In this document: in pieces, positions 6,397-12,423 of the stretch
Layout of the letters: each line of letters opens with the position of its first letter
How positions within the stretch are numbered: position 1 is the stretch's first letter
Assembly (NCBI GenBank): GCA_026389675.1
Contig: JAPLHJ010000271.1
Span: 1-12,423, forward strand
Source: Chloroflexota bacterium
Lineage (GTDB): Bacteria > Chloroflexota > Dehalococcoidia > GIF9 > UBA5629
Direction: 5' to 3'
Length of the DNA stretch: 12,423 nucleotides
The notes under the pieces: generated by a model
Seen by the model: the letters and a program-made list of their open reading frames with translations, nothing else
Databases searched by the model: none
Told to the model about the DNA's origin: nothing
Made by a program: the position numbers and the translations under genes

Positions 6397-6588
6397 CCCC
6401 TGCGCTGAATACGGGGCCACCGTTCATCTACCTTATTGAACAAGGCGGCGGCATGATTGCCGTACGCCTTTTACGTAAAAGCCGGGGTTTTATCCGGGCA
6501 GCCTGGCCGCGAATTTTGAGATAAAAGACCACAACAAGTATTATTGAAACATAAGAAAAATGCGTTCGCCCGGTTGGAGGAGATTATG
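6397..6588. other. Intergenic region ahead of the nitroreductase gene
   Basis: This gap separates the divergent two-CW paralogue 2 from the nitroreductase gene. It holds a 14-bp palindrome CTTTTACGTAAAAG (6468-6481), a weak CCGG-GG/TATCCGGG hairpin just after it, and the ribosome-binding site GGAGGAG (6576-6582). The palindrome could be an operator for the nitroreductase gene; no clear promoter boxes are seen. Confidence 0.4.
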
Positions 6589-7233
6589 ATGCTCACTGTA
6601 TCAGAAGCTATAAATCAGCGGCGGAGTATACGCAATTTCCGCAGCGATCCGGTATCCGACGATGCCATTTATGCGATACTTGAAGCCGCACGGCTGGCGC
6701 CCTCAGGCAGTAACCGGCAGCCCTGGCGCTTCATAGTAGTCACCGATAAGGATGAGAAAAAAAGGCTCCGCAAGATATGTTTCGACCAGGCTTTTATCGA
6801 AGAGGCGCCTGTAGTATTTGTCTGCTGCGTTGACCTGGCCGCGTATGCCAAAGCTGCCCGGGAAAAACGTTCCCAGGAATTTATCGACTACGGTGTAATT
6901 GAGACACTGTCGGGCTACTTCGCTAATCCGGCAGTCCGGGAGTTGTTCTTAAACGCTCCGGATACCCACTTGAATGTGCACTTCCCCACCGCCATGGCAA
7001 ATACCTACATTGCCGTGGAGCACATGATCCTGACAGCGACTGCCCTCGGGCTGGGTTCCTGCTGGGTAGGAGCAATTGGAAGCGCAGAGGAAATGAACGC
7101 CCTGTTCCATCTCCCACCCAATACACTTGCTGTCGCTGTTTTGCCGGTCGGACATCCTGTCAAGATCCCGCCGCCCCGCCCCCGCGTCTCATTAGATTCA
7201 ATTTTACTGAGACCTTTGCGTACCCGGCCCTGA
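6589..7233 (+). CDS. Nitroreductase family flavoprotein
   Basis: Predicted cytoplasmic FMN-dependent oxidoreductase of 214 residues. The N-terminal RRSIRNF (11-17) and APSGSNRQPWRF (37-48) form the phosphate and isoalloxazine binding regions of the family, and LGLGSCWVGAI (153-163) and LPVGHP (185-190) form the C-terminal part. Members use NAD(P)H to reduce nitro groups, quinones or enones, or act in dehalogenation or cofactor metabolism; the substrate cannot be told from the sequence. Residues about 84-128, including YFANPAVRELF, are the variable family insertion. GGAGGAG is six bases before ATG 6589 and three before ATG 6586, so I chose 6589; a TTG-initiated longer form is not supported by a signal. 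It stands alone, with no gene directly joined to it. Confidence 0.88.
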   Translation: MLTVSEAINQRRSIRNFRSDPVSDDAIYAILEAARLAPSGSNRQPWRFIVVTDKDEKKRLRKICFDQAFIEEAPVVFVCCVDLAAYAKAAREKRSQEFIDYGVIETLSGYFANPAVRELFLNAPDTHLNVHFPTAMANTYIAVEHMILTATALGLGSCWVGAIGSAEEMNALFHLPPNTLAVAVLPVGHPVKIPPPRPRVSLDSILLRPLRTRP

Positions 7234-7547
7234 GCGGATAATGATCCCCTGGTTGAAAAGGAACTGCGCAAATAATTAAAGACAACTTATCCTTCTGCCC
7301 AGGTGCGTACCCTATCCAGCGGGCATTTCCCATACTTGAATCGCTTAACAGGTTTTACAGATATAATCGCAACTTTTATCGGAAAACCCGCCGGTACAAT
7401 TTCGCAGTAAAGAAATTTAATTCCAGAAATTCACGAGATATTCTCCATGTTTCAGAGCAATGTATCAATTCCTTATATTGACAGGTTAACCAGCTTGATA
7501 TAATATGATTTTATACTAAATTAACCCTTACCGTACAAATAGTTTTA
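7234..7547. other. AT-rich intergenic region with no gene
   Basis: This 314-bp gap between the nitroreductase and the TetR-type gene contains no convincing reading frame. The last 80 bases carry the promoter and palindrome listed separately. I see no hairpin terminator after the nitroreductase gene. Base composition becomes more AT-rich here than in the carboxylase region, marking a possible boundary of an acquired block. Confidence 0.6.
7478..7526 (+). promoter_or_regulatory. Promoter and candidate operator upstream of the TetR-type regulator
   Basis: TTGACA (7478-7483) is followed by TATAAT (7499-7504) with a short 15-bp spacer; TAATAT at 7501-7506 would give 17 bp. The perfect palindrome GGTTAACC (7484-7491) sits immediately after the -35 box and TTAACC recurs at 7521-7526, forming a wide inverted pair across the -10 box. 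Placement over the promoter suits autorepression by the TetR-type product. Confidence 0.6.
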
Positions 7548-8104
7548 ATGGCACGGAACTCGAAGGCCAACAACAAAAATATTCGCGATAATATTTTTAA
7601 AATTACCGAGTCGCTTCTACTGAAGCGTGGGATAAAAGGTTGGAACATGGATAGCGTGGCTTTGGAAGCGGGGGTATCCAAAAATACCCTTTACGAAATA
7701 ATCAGCAGCAAGGAACAACTGATAGAGGATATCGTAATAAACAGGCTCAGAAATAACGTTGAAGCGATTGCGGGAATCTTCAGAGATGAGTCCGACTTTG
7801 TAAAGGCCTGTGAAATTGCAACCAGGCATCTGGCACACACCACATACCCCAGGTTTTTCGTGAATACCCTTCCATAAAGACGAAGTTCGATTCTATCTCA
7901 GGCAAACTCAGCACTTCCATACACAATTACTTAAATCAGGCCAAGAAGGACGGGGTAGTAAGGAAAGATATCGATAACGACATAGCCATTAGTTGCATTA
8001 CGGCTATTATCAACCACTTCTTATCCGGGAATATTAAGGGAAAGAAATTTGAAGAGCAGCTTTATCAGGCATTTTCCTATGTTATAAAGGGAATCCTGGC
8101 GTAA
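7548..8104 (+). CDS. TetR/AcrR family transcriptional regulator, interrupted by an apparent one-base frameshift
   Basis: The open frame from ATG 7548 runs to TAA 7875-7877 (109 residues), but the protein clearly continues in another frame to TAA 8102-8104. The N-terminus is a TetR helix-turn-helix: IFKITESLLLKRGIKGWNMD, then SVALEAGVSKNTLYEIISSK (about 36-55). Restoring one T in the TTTTT at 7854-7858 gives YPRFFREYPSIKTKFDSI and a 185-residue protein of normal family length, ending VIKGILA. The C-terminal ligand pocket is as variable as usual, so the effector is unknown. No Shine-Dalgarno is evident before the start. It precedes the Fe-S gene by 49 bp on the same strand and probably regulates the flavin/Fe-S operon and itself. 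The break may be a sequencing error in a homopolymer or a true mutation. Confidence 0.85.
7851..7864 (+). other. Frameshift site in the TetR-type gene (T5 homopolymer)
   Basis: The sequence AGGTTTTTCGTGAATACC contains a run of five T. Before it the gene reads in the frame of ATG 7548; after it coding resumes in the frame of stop 8102. Adding one T fuses both frames without loss of any residue, placing the indel in or next to this run. Confidence 0.75.
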
Positions 8105-8153
8105 TCATTTTATTATCGAACAGTCAATAAACCGTATTAAGGGGGAGGTAAGT

Positions 8154-9449
8154 ATGAGTTATCCGGAGCTAAAGTCGCTGGAAAGCGATATCGCAACCTG
8201 TTTTCGCTGTTCCCTGTGCAAAATGGTGCCGTTGCCCGTCTTTAAAAAGCAGGAATTCTCAAATATCTGCCCGATTAACAGCCATTACATGTTCCACAGC
8301 TATTCCGCATCGGGACTGGGATATATGGCGCTGGCCCTTTCGGAGGGACGTATTCAGGCCGATAAGGCCCTGGCGGATATCGTCTTCTCATGCCGTACCT
8401 GCGGTTATTGTGATATGGCCTGCAATTTTATTATGGAATCCAAACGAAATGAAATAAATATGACCCTGAGGGAAACTCTCGTGCGTGAAGGGTTGGCGCC
8501 TGAAGAGTATAAGCGGACAATGCAAAATTTAAAGGACACCGGCAACCCGGCAGGATTAACTCATACCAGGGCAGGAGACTGGGCGGCCGGCCTGAACCTC
8601 AAAAAGCTCCCCGAACAAAAGGCTGATATTTTGCTGTATGCCGGCTGTTTAACCCGCTATGATAAAAATGCCCTGCTGTCAGCCAGAAAAATGGCAAAAC
8701 TGCTGCTTCACGCGGGTGTGGACGTGGGCATATTGGGCGATGAAGAGAACTGCTGCGGCCTCCCGGCGCACTGGATGGGATTCAAGGATAACTTTACCGC
8801 CCTTGCAGAAAGAAATGCGAGCTCCTTTAAAGGGGCGCACGTTAAGACCATTGTCACCGTATGCGGCGCCTGCCTCGGGACATTAAAGGCAAAGTATCCG
8901 AAATATGGGATCAATACGGGGATAGAAGTGTTGCACGGGACGGAGTTACTGGAGAGGCTGATTGAGAAGAAAAAGATCAAGCTGACGAGGCCGTTAAACC
9001 TGAAAGTCACCTATCATGACCCCTGTTACCTCGGCCGTCAGTCGGAACCTCAGGAAGAATGGAAGGGTGAAGAAAGAACCGTATTCGGGCAGATGAAATA
9101 CACAGTCCCGCCCCGCAAGATCAACTATGGGACCGGGGGCGTTTTCGATCCTCCGCGGGCGATTTTAAAATCGATAAAAGGGCTTTCATTCAGGGAAATG
9201 TACCGGATCAGAGAGTACTCACATTGTTGCGGAGGAGGCGGCGGACGCGCGGAGATGTACGAAAAGATGTCTTTAGAAGCGGCTAAAGACCGGATCAAGG
9301 AGGCCCGTGAGGTGGGGGCGGATTACCTGGTGACATCATGTTCCCACTGTAAGGCTCAATTTGAAAAAGCCTCTTCAGATATAAATGGTCATCCTATAAG
9401 CGTCCTGGATATCATTGATATCGTCTTCCAGGCCGCAGACATCGATTAG
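8154..9449 (+). CDS. CCG-domain [4Fe-4S] iron-sulfur protein (GlcF/HdrD-like electron transfer subunit)
   Basis: Soluble, cysteine-rich protein of 431 residues; GGGGGAGG is five bases before the ATG. The N-terminal ferredoxin part has two cluster motifs: C16-x2-C19-x2-C22 with C39-Pro, and C80RTCGYCDMAC90. Two CCG domains follow: Cys165 with C200-C201-G, and Cys291 with C358-C359-G, followed by Cys396 and Cys399 in TSCSHC. CCG domains bind the unusual [4Fe-4S] clusters in HdrB/HdrD and are present in GlcF, GlpC and LldE/LutA. Length and order match GlcF/HdrD-type electron-transfer subunits that accept electrons from a partner flavoprotein. The two flavin subunits are encoded immediately downstream (16-bp gap to the first), so a three-subunit complex is likely. 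First N-terminal motif is slightly atypical: no usual C at the fourth spacing but C39-Pro serves. The electron acceptor (menaquinone, ETF or ferredoxin) cannot be inferred. Confidence 0.9.
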   Translation: MSYPELKSLESDIATCFRCSLCKMVPLPVFKKQEFSNICPINSHYMFHSYSASGLGYMALALSEGRIQADKALADIVFSCRTCGYCDMACNFIMESKRNEINMTLRETLVREGLAPEEYKRTMQNLKDTGNPAGLTHTRAGDWAAGLNLKKLPEQKADILLYAGCLTRYDKNALLSARKMAKLLLHAGVDVGILGDEENCCGLPAHWMGFKDNFTALAERNASSFKGAHVKTIVTVCGACLGTLKAKYPKYGINTGIEVLHGTELLERLIEKKKIKLTRPLNLKVTYHDPCYLGRQSEPQEEWKGEERTVFGQMKYTVPPRKINYGTGGVFDPPRAILKSIKGLSFREMYRIREYSHCCGGGGGRAEMYEKMSLEAAKDRIKEAREVGADYLVTSCSHCKAQFEKASSDINGHPISVLDIIDIVFQAADID

Positions 9450-9465
9450 CATAGGAGACAAAAAC

Positions 9466-10932
9466 ATGATAAGCACAAATATATTAAATGACTTAGGGCA
9501 AAATAATACGGTTGAAACTTCATCGGATAAGCTGAAGACCTATGAAGTCAGTAATCCCCTGGTGCAATCCGGCCGGACACCGCAGTGCGCTATAAAACCG
9601 AAGGATGTCCCTGAACTGCAAAAGGTAATCCGCAAGGCAAAGGAGGGTAAATTCGGACTTGTGCCCGTTTCGTCGGGAGGGCCTCATATAAAGGGGGGAA
9701 TTGCCTGCCCGGCCGAGCATGTTGTTGTTGACCTTGCGGACTGGAATAAAATCCCCTGGGTCAACCGCCGCAACAGGGTATGCTTTGTAGAGCCCGGAGT
9801 GACTTATGGACAACTGAATAATTTTCTCAAGGGGCATGGCATGACGCTGCCGACACCGCTGGCGCCGCGAAATACTAAGAGCGTACTTGCCTCTACTATT
9901 GACCGTGAGCCTCACATCTGGCCCAGGATGCAGTGGGACTTCCAGGATCCCGTGGCCTGTACGGAGTTTATATATGGAACCGGCGAATTGTTCCGTAGCG
10001 GTGCTGCAGGCGGTCCCGGGACATTGGAAGAACAGCGGAAGTCCAAAGGGGCACAAAAGATGCCCATGGGTCCCGGCCAGACGGACTTCCAGAGAATATT
10101 GATAGGGGCGCAGGGATCTATGGGCATTATGACCTGGATCAGCCTGCGCACCGAGTTGTTGCCTTCTATTGAACGTCCCATGCTGGCCGCCGGCGACCGG
10201 CTTTCCAATATAATCGAGTATATGTACGAGGTTCAGCGCCCCTGGCTGGGTGAGCATACTTTCATACTGAACCGCCTGGCCGCCGCCATGCTTATGACGT
10301 ATGGTAATCCCGCTTCCTTTGACCGGGTCAGGAATTCCCTTCCTGAATATATCTGTATGCAAAACATCGCGGGATTCGAAAGGCTTCCCGCAGGAAGGCT
10401 TGAATATCAGTATGAGGAACTTAAAAACATGGCGGGTGGAAACGGGCTCAAACTCACTGATAAGGTGGGAGAGATTGAGGCCCCTGCCCTGCTTAAGGCT
10501 GCGCAATCACCCTGTGGCCCGCGTGACTGGCGGCATGTGGTTAAAGGCCATTGCCTGTCAATTTTCTTTCTTTCCCTACTGAATAATTCGGAGAAGTATA
10601 TTGCCGTTGCCCGCGAATCGGCAAGGGCATTTAACATCCCTGACGAGCAAATCGGGATATATATTCAACCTGTGATTCAGAACCACGCCTGCCATATCGA
10701 GTTCATGGTTCCCTTTAATCCCGATGACAGTCATGAAGTCGAAAACCTGAAAAATTACGAAGCTGATGTAACTGAGCGCCTCATTAAGGCCAGGGCGTTT
10801 TTCAGCAGGCCGTATGGCAAGGCTGCTGAAATGGTTTTTAAGAATAATCCGGGTAATACGGAGCTTATCCGTGTGATCAAAGGCCTGTTTGATCCGGAAA
10901 ATATACTTAGCCCGGGAAAATTCAACCTCTAA
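9466..10932 (+). CDS. FAD-binding oxidoreductase, VAO/PCMH family (GlcD-like flavin subunit 1)
   Basis: The product is 488 residues when started at ATG 9466, which has AGGAGA seven bases upstream; the longer frame from 9415 overlaps the end of the Fe-S gene and lacks its own signal. Residues about 38-235 form the PCMH-type FAD-binding fold: QCAIKPKDVPELQKVI, the FAD pyrophosphate loop VPVSSGGPHIKGG, CFVEPGVTYGQLNNFLKGHG, and GAQGSMGIMTWISLRTEL. The remainder is the cap domain, ending with the family signature GLFDPENILSPGKFNL. This is the order seen in glycolate/D-lactate type dehydrogenases and 4-cresol-dehydrogenase-like enzymes. The loop reads SSGGPHIKGG, unlike the common GRGT/N form. The preceding Fe-S gene is 16 bp upstream, so they are likely co-translated. 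Substrate unknown: hydroxy-acid or phenolic alcohol type are both possible. Confidence 0.9.
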   Translation: MISTNILNDLGQNNTVETSSDKLKTYEVSNPLVQSGRTPQCAIKPKDVPELQKVIRKAKEGKFGLVPVSSGGPHIKGGIACPAEHVVVDLADWNKIPWVNRRNRVCFVEPGVTYGQLNNFLKGHGMTLPTPLAPRNTKSVLASTIDREPHIWPRMQWDFQDPVACTEFIYGTGELFRSGAAGGPGTLEEQRKSKGAQKMPMGPGQTDFQRILIGAQGSMGIMTWISLRTELLPSIERPMLAAGDRLSNIIEYMYEVQRPWLGEHTFILNRLAAAMLMTYGNPASFDRVRNSLPEYICMQNIAGFERLPAGRLEYQYEELKNMAGGNGLKLTDKVGEIEAPALLKAAQSPCGPRDWRHVVKGHCLSIFFLSLLNNSEKYIAVARESARAFNIPDEQIGIYIQPVIQNHACHIEFMVPFNPDDSHEVENLKNYEADVTERLIKARAFFSRPYGKAAEMVFKNNPGNTELIRVIKGLFDPENILSPGKFNL

Positions 10933-11001
10933 GGGATCCCCGGTTTACTCAGGTGGAAGCGAGTCACGGTAAATCTCATACGATAACTACGGGAGGCTAA
11001 A

Positions 11002-12423
11002 ATGTTAACAGTGGATGAACTTAAAGAGCTTAAAGATATTGTTGGCGAAGAGTGGGTGAAGGATGATCTCCCTACCAGGGATGCCTACTCTATTTACTAT
11101 AACTCCTCTTCACTGAACAAGGAGGACAAACTGTGGACGGCGCGGCCGGCGGCGGTAATTATGCCGAAAACACCTCAAGAGATATCACAACTTACGAAAT
11201 TCTGCAATAGAAAGGATTTCATGCTTAAACCGTTTTCCACAGGGTGGATCACTTCCTCGGCGCCCGGAAGCCGAAAAACGATTTTACTCGATCTCAAGCG
11301 GATGGATAAAATCATCGATATCGATGTTAAGAACCAGATCGCAGTGGTGGAGCCCTATGTCAGGGCCATAGATCTTCAGTCGGAGCTATGGAAGCACGGG
11401 TTGAATGTGCATGCTGTTTCCTGCGGGGGTAATCACTCGATCCTGGCATCTACAGCGGCGGCGTGGGGATACGGCATAACAGGCGCCTCTATGGGATATC
11501 AGGCCAGGAATATGCTGGGGGTTGAATGGGTAATGCCCTCCGGAGAGATTCTTACACTGGGCAGTCCCGGTGACGGAGCGGAGTGGTTCAGCACAGACGG
11601 TCCGGGACCCGGCGTCAGGGGACTCATCCGGGGGTTCCAGGGCACATTTGGCGGCCTGGGCACCTTCACAAAAGTAGGAGTGAAATTATACCGCTGGGAT
11701 TCCGATCCCGAATATGAAGTCCACGGCGGGTCGCCCAAATATGTCCTGAATCGTGATAATGTTTCCCAGCAAAGAGCAGATAACCGATGCCGGTTATAAG
11801 CTGGGAGAAGCGGAATGCAACTACTCGGATTTCAGGATGCCCGCTTTCTTCATAGCGCTCGGTTTCACCGATAATAACCTTGAATTAAAACAGCTTTGGT
11901 CAACCGGTGTTTTTCAGAAACTTGCCAGGTACGTATTGACCGTATGTGTTCACGGGCATTCCAAAAAGGAATACCAGTGGAAGGTAAAGGCTCTTAAACA
12001 AATAGTCAAGGAATCGGGCGGACTGATTTTGCCTATGCAGCAGATACCATTGGCCGCTTTTGATATAGTAAAGCCGTTCTTCAAGATGTTTAAAAATCCA
12101 TTGAAGCTGATAACCAAGATACCCTATATACAGGAAATAACGGATTCAATGAAAACCAGCGAGGAAATGCGCTTAAAGCTTTTGACCACGGCGTTCTTTA
12201 TCCTCGTGCGGCACGCTAACAACAGCCAGGGGGGTTTCCGGGCGTCATCCGGCATGTTCACCTCCGTGGGGGCTTTTGACACCTGGGACATGGGTTTTGA
12301 ACAGGCTGATTATATTGCCGGGGTCAAAAGGCCGGCCATTGAGAAAGGCCTGATTTTAGACGATGGCGGCGATCTTGGCAGCGGCGGGACCTTTGACTTC
12401 GGACATCTCGGCTACATCGAAGG
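11002..12423 (+). CDS. FAD-binding oxidoreductase, VAO/PCMH family (flavin subunit 2), frameshifted and 3' truncated by the window
   Basis: GGGAGG lies five bases before ATG 11002, 69 bp after the first flavin gene. The first frame (to TAA 11797-11799, 265 residues) has the PCMH half: RPAAVIMPKTPQEISQLTKF, LKPFSTGWITSSAPGS, AVVEPYVRAIDLQSELWKHG and LGVEWVMPSGEILTLG, then GTFGGLGTFTKVGVKLYRW. Coding then continues in the +1 frame from about 11750, with VIMFPSKEQITDAGYKLGEAE and an open frame to the window edge (GGTFDFGHLGYIEG). The fused protein exceeds 470 residues, so it is a full VAO-type enzyme rather than a short GlcE. It shares the fold, not close sequence, with flavin subunit 1, pointing to a heteromeric complex. 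The frame break removes the C-terminal cap domain if real; reading or assembly error is equally possible. Confidence 0.85.
11744..11765 (+). other. Frameshift site in flavin subunit 2
   Basis: The first frame runs through KYVLNRDNV, while the downstream frame has a stop TGA at 11747-11749 and opens at 11750. The crossing must lie between 11747 and 11799, most likely before 11762, since VIMFPSKEQ is the family-like sequence of the second frame. Removing one base (for example C11752) would read AAT-GTG-ATA-ATG. There is no homopolymer or slippery heptamer at the spot. Confidence 0.65.

Noticed and set aside
9520..10506. Minus-strand frame of 328 residues opposite flavin subunit 1
   Set aside because: Antisense shadow; the plus strand shows a clear PCMH/VAO protein with a good ribosome-binding site.
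11744..11765. Programmed ribosomal frameshift in flavin subunit 2
   Set aside because: No slippery heptamer, nearby pseudoknot or internal Shine-Dalgarno is visible, so an indel is the simpler reading.

Overview
The window (about 12.4 kb, moderately GC-rich, spaced ribosome-binding sites of the AGGAGG type) looks like a chromosomal segment of an anaerobic bacterium. The protein set suggests a free-living anaerobe: stand-alone biotin carboxylase of the PycA/AccC type, two-CW cysteine proteins, and a CCG-domain iron-sulfur protein with two flavin dehydrogenases. The dispersed GCGAGGAGC / GATTGCTTCGC repeats in the spacers are of a kind I associate with Dehalococcoidia (Chloroflexota) and some deltaproteobacterial genomes. 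This taxonomic guess is inference at low to moderate confidence; no rRNA or marker gene is present.

Layout. Bases 1-133 hold the C-terminus of a biotinyl-domain protein, followed after a repeat-filled spacer by a complete biotin carboxylase (327-1820); together they form the ATP-dependent carboxylation half of a pyruvate or acyl-CoA carboxylase. A second repeat-rich spacer (1821-2087) follows. A small hydrophilic helical protein (2088-2411, minus) is divergent from a YihY/BrkB-type membrane protein (2552-3439) and a secreted beta-repeat plus membrane-anchor protein (3497-4690), then a DEDDy exonuclease-like protein (4806-5327). A strong bidirectional terminator separates these from two minus-strand paralogues encoding free-standing two-CW domain proteins (5403-5741 and 5941-6282), each with a GCGCAA palindrome about 100 bp upstream. 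A nitroreductase-family flavoprotein gene follows (6589-7233).

The last third (7234-12423) is a more AT-rich block: a promoter, a TetR-type regulator with an apparent one-base frameshift (7548-8104), a CCG-domain Fe-S protein (8154-9449), a VAO/PCMH-type flavin dehydrogenase (9466-10932), and a second, divergent VAO/PCMH flavin protein (11002 to the window end) that also carries an apparent one-base frameshift. Architecturally this is a GlcDEF-like module (two flavin subunits plus one HdrD/GlcF-like iron-sulfur subunit), probably oxidising a hydroxy-acid or related substrate and passing electrons through the Fe-S protein; the substrate cannot be read from the sequence. The two frameshifts within 4 kb are either assembly/sequencing errors or a sign that the module is decaying.
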